NCBI GenBank assembly: GCA_021846565.1
Contig: JAJZWS010000005.1
Coordinates: 22,927 to 86,926, forward strand
DNA: 64,000 bases
Origin: Bacillota bacterium
Lineage (GTDB): Bacteria; Bacillota; Sulfobacillia; Sulfobacillales; JAIMBI01
Direction of reading: 5' to 3'
Part shown: in pieces, positions 1-8,723 of the stretch
How the letters are laid out: each line of letters starts with the position of its first letter
Numbering within the stretch: the stretch's first letter is position 1
Notes under the pieces: generated by a model
What the model was told of the DNA's origin: nothing
The model's input: only the letters and a program-made list of their open reading frames with translations
Databases searched by the model: none
Translations under genes and position numbers: made by a program

Positions 1-97
1 CCCGCGATGGCGCGGGTCGCGAGCCGAGAGCCTATCCGAGCGGGCGTGTTTTGCGGGGTGCCACGACCGCCCTTGCACTGCGGCAACCGTCCCAACC

Positions 98-2056
98 TTA
101 CTGGGGGGTTCCCAGCTGGGTTCGCAGGCGGTCCAACACGTCTGGATCCTCCAGTCCCGTTATGTCGCCCGTAGCCGTGCCGGACACCACCAGTTCGCGC
201 AAGAGTCGCCGGACGATTTTTCCGCTCCGAGTTTTCGGCATGGCATCGATGACGTGAACCTGTGCCGGACGAGCAATGGGCGCAATGGTATCCGCAATGT
301 GCGCCTTGACGCGGTCGGCAAAGTCCACCCCCACCCGCGCGCCCGCTCGCACCGTGAGAAAGGCCACCGGCACCTGTCCCCGAATCGGGTCGGAGATCCC
401 GACGACGGCGGCTTCGGCGACTTCCGGCATGGTCAGGAGGGCACTTTCCATCTCCATCGTGGATAGACGGTGCGCCGCGACGTTGATCACGTCGTCAATT
501 CGTCCCAGAACCCATACGTGCCCGTCGCCGTCCAACACGGCGCTGTCGTACGAGCCGTAGAGGCCCGACTGGCGAAAGTACTCTCGGCGGTAGCGCTCAT
601 GGTCCTTCCAGATGGTGCGCGCCAAGGTCGGGAAAGGCTTGGTGATGACCAACTGTCCCACTTGGCCCGGGGCCACCGGCTGTCCCTGTTCATCCACGAC
701 GGCAAAGGCATGGCCCGGCAGCGCCATGCCGCATGAACCCGGCTTGGCGGGGGTGACTCCCACCGCCGAGGAGGTCCACGCACTACCCGTCTCGCTCTGC
801 CCGTAGGTGTTGTTGATCTCAATCCGCCCCTGGCCCATGTCCCGAAAGACCCACTCCCACGTAGTTTGGTCCAGGGGTTCACCCACCAGCGAAATGAGGC
901 GGAGCGAAGACAGGTCGTGCGGGGCGTACCATTCGGGTCCATAGCGGGCGAGCATGCGCAGGGCGGTTGGGGCCGTAAACACCTTGGTGACCCGGTGCTC
1001 GGCGACGATGCGGTAAAACCGATCGGGTTCCGGGAAGTCCAACGCTCCATCGTAAAAGACGTACGTGGCGCCGAATGGAAGGCCGCCCACCAGCTCAAAG
1101 ATCGGGAACGTCAACCAGCCCACGTCGGCCGTGCACCAGTACACGTCATCCGGTCCCAGGTCCAGGGCCCATTTCACATTGTGGTAAGCACCGGTCAGAA
1201 AGCCCAGTCCGGCGTGGACCAGTCCCTTGGGCTTTGACGTCGTGCCTGACGTGACGATGATGAAACCGGGGGCGTTGGCCTCGAGTGAGACCGGAGCCAA
1301 TTGTCCCGTCGTGGCCTTTAGTACGTCATCCCAGTACAGATCACGGCCCGGTGTCATCGGGACCTCCGCATCGGTGCGCCGCACCACCACCACGTGTTCG
1401 ACGCTCTCGACGCGTGCCACGGCTTGGTCCAGGGTGCGCTTGAGCGGCAGCCGCCGGCCGCGACGAACCGCCTCATTGGCGGTCACGACCACGCGTGGCT
1501 CTGTGTCGGCCAGGCGCTCATAGAGGGCGTCGACCGAGAAGCCGGAAAAGATGATGTTATACACAGCGCCCAGACGATAACACGCGTGGGTGGCGGCAAA
1601 CGTCTCCAGGAGATTCGGCAGGTAGATGGCCACCGTGTCCCCGGTGCGCACACCCATGTCATGGAGTGCCTGTGCAAAGGTGGCCGTCACCTGATGAAAT
1701 TCTCCCCACGACCACACCCGCTCGCCGCCCTCTTCCAGCACGTGTACGAGGGCGGGGCGGTCCCGCCGATTCGCCAGGTGGCGGTCAATGCAATTGACGC
1801 TGACATTGCCCCGGCCGCCCACAAAAAACTGGAACTCCGGGAAGCTTCCTGTTAAATCGTGCTGCCACGGCTCAAACCAGCTCAGCTCTCGTGCCACCTG
1901 CGCCCAATAGGCACCGGGATCCTTCTCGGACTGTCGGGACAGCGTCCGGAATCCGTCGAGTGTGTCGACCGGCAATCGCCCGGACGGCCGATTGGGGGGC
2001 GGGACCAGGTAACTCTGAGCGATGAGCGCCAACGCTTCTGCTTCTCCTTCAGGCAT
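98..2056 (-). CDS. AMP-forming acyl-CoA synthetase, AcsA-like, probably not acetate-specific
   Basis: Predicted to activate a carboxylic acid to its acyl-CoA through an acyl-adenylate in the cytoplasm. The 652 aa match the acetyl-CoA synthetase length and keep the family motifs: VTSGTTSKPKG (about 268-278), GEP (392-394), TYGQSETG (417-424) and the C-terminal catalytic lysine in TRSGK (K613). The start ATG is preceded by AAGGAGG at good spacing. In classical Acs the acyl pocket is closed by a Trp in the WWQTETG motif; here the aligned residue is Gly419, so a longer or branched acyl group than acetate is likely (inference from family knowledge). Propionyl- or acetoacetyl-CoA synthetase are alternatives. 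The gene is monocistronic and no partner gene is adjacent. Confidence 0.88.
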   Translation of the reverse strand: MPEGEAEALALIAQSYLVPPPNRPSGRLPVDTLDGFRTLSRQSEKDPGAYWAQVARELSWFEPWQHDLTGSFPEFQFFVGGRGNVSVNCIDRHLANRRDRPALVHVLEEGGERVWSWGEFHQVTATFAQALHDMGVRTGDTVAIYLPNLLETFAATHACYRLGAVYNIIFSGFSVDALYERLADTEPRVVVTANEAVRRGRRLPLKRTLDQAVARVESVEHVVVVRRTDAEVPMTPGRDLYWDDVLKATTGQLAPVSLEANAPGFIIVTSGTTSKPKGLVHAGLGFLTGAYHNVKWALDLGPDDVYWCTADVGWLTFPIFELVGGLPFGATYVFYDGALDFPEPDRFYRIVAEHRVTKVFTAPTALRMLARYGPEWYAPHDLSSLRLISLVGEPLDQTTWEWVFRDMGQGRIEINNTYGQSETGSAWTSSAVGVTPAKPGSCGMALPGHAFAVVDEQGQPVAPGQVGQLVITKPFPTLARTIWKDHERYRREYFRQSGLYGSYDSAVLDGDGHVWVLGRIDDVINVAAHRLSTMEMESALLTMPEVAEAAVVGISDPIRGQVPVAFLTVRAGARVGVDFADRVKAHIADTIAPIARPAQVHVIDAMPKTRSGKIVRRLLRELVVSGTATGDITGLEDPDVLDRLRTQLGTPQ

Positions 2057-2787
2057 TGGGGAACCTCCTTCGCTTTCTTGTCTTGAGACGGCAACGGCCG
2101 CATATCGGACTCAGCCGCGATGCGGGCGTCTATTGAACCAAGCGACGGGTCGCAAAGATCTGCCGACGGCCACTCATCCGGGACGTTGTGTCACAACCGC
2201 GGACATTGAACCCGGGAGCGATCCCATGAGCTAAGAACCGGACCGATGGCTGGCATTAGAGTATCCTGGAAGGCGGAAAGATCCAAGCTTGGTCGAGAGC
2301 CACCCGGGACGGAGTTGAAATTCCGGCATCCGCACGGGTTGGCGGCGTCCTCGTCGGGCGTGGTGCCGGCGAGTCGTCTGCCCGTGCCCATGTCCATTGG
2401 GCTACGGGCAATCAACGGTGCCGCAAGGACAGTCTGGTCCGGAACAGATTTCGGGTCTCGACGCACGCTTGGCGTGCGGAGTTCCGTGGCGAACATGGGA
2501 ACGACACGACATCGCAGACGAGAACAAGCGCCGCTGGACCCATGGCCATGTCGAACCCCGCCGCTGCTCTTGGCCGAGCTGTCCGCACACGGCCCGAAGG
2601 AGAGAGGGCCGCTGGGCGCTCATTAAGTCCGCGGAAGCCACGATGATTCACCGGGCGAGAGCGGGAAGACGCCCGAGGGCACCAGCCAGGCGGTCGTAGT
2701 GTTCGGCGATGGGGCGACTCGCAGTCCGTCCGCCCCTTGGGGGGGGCGACCCCGTTCGGCCTGGCCCCGGCAGGGCGCGGCGGTAAG
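2057..2787. other. gene-free stretch
   Basis: About 730 bp without a convincing gene. The ORFs on both strands are short, overlapping and low in recognisable motifs, and none has a good ribosome binding site. It should contain the promoter of the minus-strand acyl-CoA synthetase, but I see no consensus -35/-10 pair. Apart from the 2185-2197 palindrome I see nothing I can name. Confidence 0.5.
2185..2197. promoter_or_regulatory. perfect 13-bp palindrome, candidate operator
   Basis: GTTGTG-T-CACAAC is a perfect inverted repeat about 130 bp upstream of the acyl-CoA synthetase start. It could be a repressor site for that gene. No matching regulator is identifiable, and chance occurrence cannot be excluded. 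Confidence 0.25.
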
Positions 2788-2821
2788 TGGGCAGGGGGCG
2801 GGAGAGCCCGCCCCCTGCCCA
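2788..2821 (-). terminator. strong 15-bp GC hairpin after the merR-like gene
   Basis: TGGGCAGGGGGCGGG pairs perfectly with its complement across an AGAG loop, starting 12 bp downstream of the stop codon of the minus-strand regulator. There is no T-run on either side. It is a transcript-ending or mRNA-stabilising hairpin rather than a textbook intrinsic terminator. Confidence 0.6.
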
Positions 2822-2832
2822 CCCGGGCCCAC

Positions 2833-3534
2833 TCACGATGCATCGTGATTATCGGGGTGCAGCCGGATCCGTTCCGCAATCTCGGCGATCTGGTCCTCCA
2901 GGTCTGCCCGTTGGGTTTCCAGATGCCTCTGCGCGCGGCGCAGCATCAGCAGACTGGCATCGTCCCGCGGCCGGTCCGCCTCCGGCCAGCCGGCGCCCTT
3001 CTCCTCTCGGCCAGGGCCTCCGCGCCCGCGTGGCCCACATCCGCACCGCTCCCGCATCATCGGCCCCATCGGCCTGTCCCCCTCTGTGCCGTGCGGCCCC
3101 GAGCCGCACCGCTCCATCATCATCCTCATCGGTTTGTCCTCCTTCTCCTGGACGTGCTGCGTCGGGTCCGCCACCGCCGGCGTGGTGCCGTAGATCTGGT
3201 GTTCTAGATCTATCAAGTCCTCCCAGGTCATCCGCGCGCCGGTGGTGGCCGCCCCGGTCTCGATCAGGTAGCGCGCCGACAACCCGAGATAGTAGGCGGC
3301 CATGTCCAGCGTGACCGGCACCGTAGTCTCCCACCGCGGTTCCGCCGCCAGGAATCGTCCCGTCCGTCGCGCCACGGCTTCGATGTCCGCGTACCGGAAA
3401 CGGCGGTGCGCGACCTGTCCGCGGCCAACCCGGTACGTGGGCAGCCAGCCCTGCCGGGAGTACCAACGGATGGTCACCGGGGACACCCCCAGCAGGGCCG
3501 CAGCTTCTTGGACCCGAAGATAACGACCAGCCAC
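2833..3534 (-). CDS. MerR-type transcriptional regulator with Met/Cys-rich segment
   Basis: The N-terminal 70 residues form a MerR-like winged helix (LRVQEAAALLGVSPVTIRWY, then a wing with FRYADIEAVARR). Residues about 75-120 are an all-alpha linker. About 134-172 holds two imperfect copies of a Met/Cys/Gly/Arg-rich unit (MMMERCGSGPHG and MMRERCGCGPRG), and the last 40 residues (AQRHLETQRADLEDQIAEI) look like a coiled coil for dimerisation. The start is GTG with GGAGGT just upstream. Metal or thiol sensing through the Cys/Met/His repeats is inference: known MerR metal sensors put their ligands elsewhere, so the arrangement is atypical. The gene is followed by a strong hairpin and appears monocistronic. 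Confidence 0.75.
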   Translation of the reverse strand: MAGRYLRVQEAAALLGVSPVTIRWYSRQGWLPTYRVGRGQVAHRRFRYADIEAVARRTGRFLAAEPRWETTVPVTLDMAAYYLGLSARYLIETGAATTGARMTWEDLIDLEHQIYGTTPAVADPTQHVQEKEDKPMRMMMERCGSGPHGTEGDRPMGPMMRERCGCGPRGRGGPGREEKGAGWPEADRPRDDASLLMLRRAQRHLETQRADLEDQIAEIAERIRLHPDNHDAS

Positions 3535-3564
3535 ACCTCCACCTCCAGTTCATCGAGCACTAAA

Positions 3565-3594
3565 AGAATAACCTGTAGCAGATGCGTCTGTCAA
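3565..3594 (-). promoter_or_regulatory. promoter of the merR-like gene
   Basis: On the minus strand, TTGACA is followed after 18 bp by TATTCT, about 30 bp upstream of the GTG start. The perfect -35 and slightly long spacer are compatible with a MerR-modulated promoter, which would mean autoregulation (inference). Confidence 0.55.
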
Positions 3595-3999
3595 GGGGGA
3601 GAAGGGGCGCCTCGGGCAGGGGTCCTGGATGACTGCGGCGTGAGGCGCCCAGGAGTTCACAAGATTAGACCGGAGGAGGGGTCCGCAGGAGTGGTTGACT
3701 TCCGCGCGGGGGGGGATGGGCGGTCATGGAGACCCTTCGGGTGCGTGACGCCTGCCCGAGCCATGGGTTCGGGTCACGGGATGGGCTGGCGTGGGTCGTT
3801 TTACGGTGCGCCGTGCGGGGTGGTGTGGAGGTCGCGGCAGGCATCCAGGCCGCGGACGTCCATGGCCCGAGTGCCTTCGGGCCCGACGCTGAGTGGGCCT
3901 ATCAGTCCTGCTAGTTCTGAGCGCTTAGGCAGGAAGCCCGCAAATAACCGCGAAGATTGCGCCGATCACACCGGAGAGGTCGTTCGGGAGGCGATGGCA
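3595..3999. other. gene-free intergenic region
   Basis: About 400 bp between the divergent merR-like and luxR-like genes. The plus-strand ORF track runs through it, but the encoded sequence is low-complexity and unlike any family I know. A TTGACT at about 3693 lacks a convincing -10. Nothing further seen. Confidence 0.5.
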
Positions 4000-4626
4000 A
4001 TGGCTGATGCGACGACGCTGCGCACGAATTTGACGCCTCTCTTGGACGCCTTTGATTTCGATGTGGTGTACGCGAAGCGCCTGGGATCTGATGGCCGCTT
4101 CCGGATGATCGAGTGGGCGGGATTGCCCCCGAGAGGGCTGGATGAGCACATCATGGGATCAAGGGTGGGCCTGGGGGGGTACGTCTATGCCACCAGACGC
4201 ACGGCGGTCACGAACCGGTACCATGCCGACGGCCGTTTCGCACCCCAGGACCTGCTGGTGATGAGCGGGTTGGATCACCTGGTGTGCTGTCACCGGGAGG
4301 TGCACGGCAGCGTCACCCTGGTTTATGGCGGCAACTATCGCCGCGAGATCGCACCGGTGGCCGCCATGGGCTTCAGCCAGGTGGTGGCGAGAGCCCCCGA
4401 CATGCAGGCCATGGTGCCGGGCGGCACCGGCGCACGCGTATCGCCGCGCGAGCGAACGATTTTGTACCTGGTGTCGCACGGCTTCGAAGACCGCGAAATT
4501 GCCGAGATGCTGTTTGTGAGTCCTGCCACCATTCGCTTTCATCTACGCCACCTGCAAGCCAAATTTGGCTGCCGCAACCGAACGCATCTCGCTACAGAAG
4601 CATTGCGGCAGGGGCTGCTGTCGTAA
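4000..4626 (+). CDS. LuxR-family response regulator, GAF-like sensor plus HTH
   Basis: The C-terminal 65 residues are a LuxR/GerE helix-turn-helix (SPRERTILYLVSHGFEDREIAEML, then SPATIRFHLRHLQAKFG). The first 130 residues resemble a small GAF-type ligand-binding domain; there is no receiver domain. I chose ATG 4000 because GGGAGG lies 8 bp upstream; the ORF-track start at 3406 would add 198 residues of non-coding-like sequence, and ATG 3994 is too close to the ribosome binding site. The gene lies 63 bp before a three-gene catabolic operon in the same direction and is probably its regulator, perhaps sensing the substrate (inference). Confidence 0.8.
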   Translation: MADATTLRTNLTPLLDAFDFDVVYAKRLGSDGRFRMIEWAGLPPRGLDEHIMGSRVGLGGYVYATRRTAVTNRYHADGRFAPQDLLVMSGLDHLVCCHREVHGSVTLVYGGNYRREIAPVAAMGFSQVVARAPDMQAMVPGGTGARVSPRERTILYLVSHGFEDREIAEMLFVSPATIRFHLRHLQAKFGCRNRTHLATEALRQGLLS

Positions 4627-4689
4627 CCGCCTCCGTTTAGCGACGATCAACGAAACTAAAGTGAGCGAACCTACGAAGGAGGTAGCGCC

Positions 4690-5460
4690 GTGAGACTCGT
4701 GGACCTGAGCATCCCTATCGTCCACCAAGCCGACTTCGAGCCGTGGAAGCCGTCGATTCACTACATGACTCATGAGGCTGAGGGCTTGGACTGGGTCAAA
4801 GCCGAGTTCGGTGTAGCAGAATCGGACCTGGTGTGGTCGGAGGGCAAAGGCGCCGCCTTTGAAGAGGTGCACCTCATCACCCACACCGGCACGCACATCG
4901 ACGCGCCCTGGCACTACGGACCCACTTCCGGTGGCCAACCCGCGAGAACCATCGATCAGTGTCCGCTTGAGTGGTTCTTCGGCGATGGCGTGGTGATCGA
5001 CGTACGTCACAGGAAGCCAGGGGAGCTTGTCACCGTCGCCGATTTGGAGCAGGGGCTGGCCCGCATCGATTACCACGTAAAGCCGCTGGACATCGTCCTG
5101 ATTCAAACCGGATGCGATCACTGGCAGGAGGGGGCGAGCTACTTCGACCAGCCCGGCATGAGCCGAGAGGCCACGCTCTGGCTGACCACGCAGGGAGTCA
5201 AGGTGATCGGGATCGACGCATACGGCTTCGATCGCAAGTTTTCCGACATGCGTGAGGAATTTCTTTGTACGCACGACGGGCGCATCGTCTGGCAGGCGCA
5301 CTTTGCCGGCATCACCGCCGAGTACTGCCAGATCGAAAAGCTGGCCAACCTCGACGCCATCGGCGCGGCACACGGATTCAAGGTGTCCTGCCTGCCGGTC
5401 AAGGTGAGTGGGGCCAGCGGTGCTTGGTGCCGAGCGGCGGCCATCGTGGAGGAGGCCTAG
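4690..5460 (+). CDS. cyclase family protein (kynurenine-formamidase-like metal hydrolase)
   Basis: The 256 aa have the size and signature of the cyclase/KynB family: the metal-binding motif HTGTHIDAPWHYG (about residues 64-76, HxGTHxDxPxH) and a conserved C-terminal GASGAW region. Members hydrolyse amide or ester bonds of small aromatic or cyclic compounds using a divalent metal. The GTG start is preceded by AAGGAGG. It is first in an operon with an MFS carrier and an FAH-fold enzyme, so it probably opens a ring or hydrolyses an imported carboxylate (inference). The substrate cannot be read from sequence; tryptophan catabolism is not supported because no other kyn gene is nearby. Confidence 0.75.
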   Translation: MRLVDLSIPIVHQADFEPWKPSIHYMTHEAEGLDWVKAEFGVAESDLVWSEGKGAAFEEVHLITHTGTHIDAPWHYGPTSGGQPARTIDQCPLEWFFGDGVVIDVRHRKPGELVTVADLEQGLARIDYHVKPLDIVLIQTGCDHWQEGASYFDQPGMSREATLWLTTQGVKVIGIDAYGFDRKFSDMREEFLCTHDGRIVWQAHFAGITAEYCQIEKLANLDAIGAAHGFKVSCLPVKVSGASGAWCRAAAIVEEA

Positions 5461-5462
5461 CC

Positions 5463-6704
5463 GTGGCGCCCCAGATGAGACCTTCGGCGATGCGCTGGTG
5501 GATGTTGATGTTGTTGAGTTTGGGTTTTGTGGAGCTGACCCTGAACTGGTTCGACATCGCGGCGGCCTTTCCCCAGATTGGAGCTCAGTTTCGGCTTGGG
5601 GTTCCTGAGCTGGCGCTTCTGATCTCGCTATTCCTCGCCGGCTACGGCCTCTTTCACATTCCCACGGGATTCTTGGCAGCCCGGGTGGGGCTCCGGCGCA
5701 TCCTTCTGGCGGGACTGCTCCTGGAGTCCGTGTGTGGCGCGCTCAGCGGTCTCGCCCCCAACTATGCAGCGCTCGCCGTGCTGCGCCTCATCACCGGGAT
5801 TGGGGGTTCGTTGTTTGTCGGAACAGGTTTTGCTGGGGTGACTGCCTGGTTCCGCGGGCGCCAGCTGGCACTCGCTCAAGGCATCTCCGGCGGCGCCGGG
5901 TTTGCCATCGGCGCGGCCATCGGTCTCTATGTGTGGGTAGGTGTCATTCAGGCGCTGACGTGGCCCGGAGCCATGATGGCCGGGGGGGCCGTCGGCCTCC
6001 TGATCTGGCTCGTGAACGTTGTGTGGCTTCGGTTCCCAGCTGAGGAACGCGATCAATTGGCCGCGCAAAATTTGAACTGGACCTCGGTGGGCCGTGTGCT
6101 CAGAAACAGAAACCTCTGGCTGTATGGGCTGTCCACCCTGGGCGCTTATGGTGCCTACTTCACCGCGTCGCAACTGATGGCTGGGTACGCCGGCACCACG
6201 CTCAAGCTGGGCTCGGCGGCGGCGCTGCTGGCGGCCGTCATCGTTCTAGCCGGCATCCCGGGGTCGGTGGTCGGCGGCATTCTGTCGGATCGCGCTGGGA
6301 ACCGCAAGCTGTTCATCGTGGGTGCGGTGCTGCTGGTGGGGGTGAGTCTCTTGCTCGTGCCCGTGGCCGGTGTGGTTTTGATCTGGATTCTCGCCAGCGT
6401 CGTGGGCTTCTTCATGATATTCGGATTTGCCGCGTTCACGTCCGTGCCCGGCGATTTCCCGGACGCCATCCCCCCGCCGGACGTGGCCACCGCCGAGGGA
6501 CTGCTGCTGACCATCCTCGCCGTGGGCGGATTTCTGGTGCCCATTGGCTTTGGGCAGTTCGTGGCGGTCAGTGGGTACACCAGCGCCTGGCTGTTTTTGG
6601 GGGTGGTGACCGTCCTTTTTGGCTTGGTGGGTCTATTGGCTCGCGACCCCTTCAAGACTCTGCGAACGACGGGGCAGAGCACGGTGAAGGAGGTTCCCCG
6701 GTGA
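5463..6704 (+). CDS. MFS transporter, probable organic-anion importer
   Basis: About 413 aa with 12 predicted membrane helices of the major facilitator superfamily. The loop 2-3 segment is AARVGLRRILL and a corresponding SDRAGNRKLF lies in the second half. I start it at GTG 5463, with GGAGGAGG 7 bp upstream overlapping the end of the cyclase gene; the longer ORF-track start (5265) lies inside the cyclase. It overlaps the following FAH gene by 4 bp, giving translational coupling. From the neighbours, it likely carries the compound that the cyclase and FAH enzymes degrade (inference). Confidence 0.8.
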   Translation: MAPQMRPSAMRWWMLMLLSLGFVELTLNWFDIAAAFPQIGAQFRLGVPELALLISLFLAGYGLFHIPTGFLAARVGLRRILLAGLLLESVCGALSGLAPNYAALAVLRLITGIGGSLFVGTGFAGVTAWFRGRQLALAQGISGGAGFAIGAAIGLYVWVGVIQALTWPGAMMAGGAVGLLIWLVNVVWLRFPAEERDQLAAQNLNWTSVGRVLRNRNLWLYGLSTLGAYGAYFTASQLMAGYAGTTLKLGSAAALLAAVIVLAGIPGSVVGGILSDRAGNRKLFIVGAVLLVGVSLLLVPVAGVVLIWILASVVGFFMIFGFAAFTSVPGDFPDAIPPPDVATAEGLLLTILAVGGFLVPIGFGQFVAVSGYTSAWLFLGVVTVLFGLVGLLARDPFKTLRTTGQSTVKEVPR

Positions 6705-7678
6705 AGCTTGTCACCTTTGAAGTCAAGACGGCTGTCGGACCCCTGGAACGCGTGGGCATCTGGCTGGACGACGGCCGGATCGCAGATGCCAATCTCGTGG
6801 TGGCCGACTATCTTCGGAGTACGGGCAGGTCGCTCTACCCCCAGGAGGAGGCCCAGCACCGCGCCCCGACTCGGATGATCGAGTTCATCCGCCAAGGTCC
6901 TTTGGCGCTGGATCTGGTGCGTCAGGCGCTGGACCAGGCGCTGCGCGTCGGCAAGACCACCGGGCCGCTGGGCGAGGTGCTGGTGCATGCGCCCGACGGC
7001 GTGAGGCTTCGGGCGCCGATTCCCCGCCCACACCGCGTGCACGACTTCATGGTGGTGGAGGAGCATGTATTCAACGCCATGAAAACCGTGCCGTCGGAGT
7101 GGTACAATATGCCGGTGTGCTACAAGGGCAATCCGGATGCCATCATCGGCCCCGGCGACATCGTGCGTTGGCCGCGCTACACCGAGCGGCTCGACTACGA
7201 GCTCGAGCTGTGCGCCGTGGTTGGACGTCCAGGGCGCGATATTGCTCGGGCGGATGCACCGTCCCATATCTACGGGTACACCATCTTCAACGACTTCTCC
7301 GCCCGCGACATTCAGCTGCGCGAGATGTCGGTCGGGTTGGGACCGTTCAAGGGAAAGGACTTCGCCACCGCGCTGGGACCCTGCATCGTGACCGCGGACG
7401 AGTTCGACCCCCAAACCTCCGTGCTGGTGGCCCGCGTGAACGGTGAGGAGTGGTCGCGGGGCTCCATAGGAGCGATGCGCTTTAGCTACCCCGAGATCGT
7501 CGAGTATCTTTCGAATGAGGAGGATATTTTCCCGGGCGATATTTTGGGGAGTGGAACCGTCGGACGGGGGTGCGGCCTGGAACTGGACAGATGGATTCAG
7601 CCCGGAGACGTGGTGGAGTTGGAATCCGAGGGCATCGGCGTGCTGTCAAACCCCGTCGGACCCAGGCAGAGCGGGTAG
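6701..7678 (+). CDS. fumarylacetoacetate hydrolase (FAH) family protein
   Basis: The 325 aa carry the FAH fold signatures: DYELELCAVVG (metal-binding Glu residues), YTIFNDFSARDIQ, GKDFATALGP and the C-terminal GTVGRGCGLEL. Family members cleave C-C bonds in beta-diketo acids or decarboxylate/hydrate oxo-acids using Mg or Ca. The first 80 residues form the usual N-terminal cap. GTG 6701 overlaps the MFS stop codon, and AAGGAGG sits upstream. Being last in the operon suggests it performs the final carbon-carbon cleavage of the imported compound. It could equally be a hydratase or decarboxylase of this family; the exact substrate is unknown. Confidence 0.82.
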   Translation: MKLVTFEVKTAVGPLERVGIWLDDGRIADANLVVADYLRSTGRSLYPQEEAQHRAPTRMIEFIRQGPLALDLVRQALDQALRVGKTTGPLGEVLVHAPDGVRLRAPIPRPHRVHDFMVVEEHVFNAMKTVPSEWYNMPVCYKGNPDAIIGPGDIVRWPRYTERLDYELELCAVVGRPGRDIARADAPSHIYGYTIFNDFSARDIQLREMSVGLGPFKGKDFATALGPCIVTADEFDPQTSVLVARVNGEEWSRGSIGAMRFSYPEIVEYLSNEEDIFPGDILGSGTVGRGCGLELDRWIQPGDVVELESEGIGVLSNPVGPRQSG

Positions 7679-7869
7679 ATCCCCGGTCGTCATCCCGCGC
7701 GACAACGGCGCGTCTCCGCTGGGAGCGACGTGCGGCCGGGCATGTAGCGGCTTGCGCTCCCGCGGCTGCCCCAGGGCCGCGCCGCCGCCGGCCGTCCGTT
7801 GACCACTCCTCGCGAGGGCGCGTGGCGCACCCGCGGTCCGGGGCCGATGAATGGCTGGGGTCGCTTGGG

Positions 7870-7878
7870 TGGTACACT
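7870..7878 (+). promoter_or_regulatory. extended -10 promoter element before lepB
   Basis: TGGTACACT fits an extended -10 (TGn-TACACT) about 95 bp upstream of the signal peptidase gene. No clear -35 precedes it. The rest of the 7679-7970 gap is GC-rich with no gene. Confidence 0.35.
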
Positions 7879-7970
7879 CGCGGGGGATGGGGCCAGGGCG
7901 AGCCCGGTGCCCCTAGGCGCGGTGGACCACACAGGGACGCCGCCGCCTCCCGGCCGGAGGTGAATGGTAG

Positions 7971-8531
7971 ATGGCCATGAGTGGCGAGAAGGCAGCGGCC
8001 CCGGTGGGCCACGGCTCGGGCAGACCGACACGTCCGCTGTGGCGGGAAATTGTGCAGACGGTCGTGTTGGCCGCCGTGCTGGCCTTTTTGATTCGGACGT
8101 TTGTGCTAGAGTCCTTTCAGGTTCAGGGCCATTCGATGTTTCCGACGCTCACGACCGGCGACCGGGTGTTGGTGGACAAGTTGCTGTATCGCATCGAGGG
8201 GCCGCGCACCGGGGAGATTGTCGTGTTCCAGTCACCGGTGAAGGAGAACCAGGACTGGATCAAGAGGGTCATCGGGGTGCCCGGCGACACGGTGAAGATT
8301 GTGGCGGGGCAGGTGTACATCAATGGCCACCGGTACGCCGAGCCGTTCGTCAAGCTCAACTACCGGTACAACTACGGGCCAGTCACGGTAACGCCGGGGC
8401 ATTTGTTCGTGCTGGGCGACAACCGCACGAACAGCTACGACAGCCGCTACTTCGGGCTCTTGGCCGAATGGCGGGTGAAGGGTGATGCGTTCGTGGTGTG
8501 GTGGCCGCCCAAGGTCATTGGCGGCATCTAA
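7971..8531 (+). CDS. lepB: signal peptidase I
   Basis: Membrane serine protease that removes signal peptides from exported proteins. The 186 aa contain one N-terminal transmembrane helix (about 26-46), the catalytic serine in GHSMFPTL (S55), the general-base lysine in DWIKRVIG (K98), and the later box GDNRTNSYDSRYFG. The length is typical of the short Gram-positive type. The ATG is preceded by CGGAGGTG. It stands alone between the catabolic operon and the hyf-like operon. The identification is secure. Confidence 0.95.
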   Translation: MAMSGEKAAAPVGHGSGRPTRPLWREIVQTVVLAAVLAFLIRTFVLESFQVQGHSMFPTLTTGDRVLVDKLLYRIEGPRTGEIVVFQSPVKENQDWIKRVIGVPGDTVKIVAGQVYINGHRYAEPFVKLNYRYNYGPVTVTPGHLFVLGDNRTNSYDSRYFGLLAEWRVKGDAFVVWWPPKVIGGI

Positions 8532-8551
8532 CCGGAAACGGGCCCGGGCAT

Positions 8552-8580
8552 TTGACACGCAGGGTCGCGCAGGGTAGCAT
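8552..8580 (+). promoter_or_regulatory. promoter of hyf-like operon 1
   Basis: TTGACA, a 17-bp spacer and TAGCAT lie about 145 bp upstream of the first gene (hyfC-like). The -35 and following bases, TTTGACAcGCAGGGT, recur almost exactly at the promoter before the MFS-kinase fusion gene (15811). Confidence 0.65.
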
Positions 8581-8723
8581 GCCAACGCAACCAATACGGC
8601 GATGGAGACCGCCGGGGCTACGCCCGAACTGCCAGAGCATCTGGCTAATGACTCCTACCGTGCACGTGACGTTGACGTGGCGGTAGGGGTATTTTTTGTG
8701 CCGAAGCGGGAGAGGAGTTGCAC

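Noticed and set aside
2057-2832. Possible transposase remnant upstream of the acyl-CoA synthetase
   Set aside because: A few residues looked transposase-like, but no catalytic motif, terminal inverted repeat or target duplication was found.
3406-3993. N-terminal extension of the LuxR-type ORF
   Set aside because: The encoded 198 residues are low-complexity and the good ribosome binding site is at 3986-3991.
6155-7414. 419-aa minus-strand ORF
   Set aside because: It is antisense to the MFS and FAH genes, which have clear motifs; no ribosome binding site.
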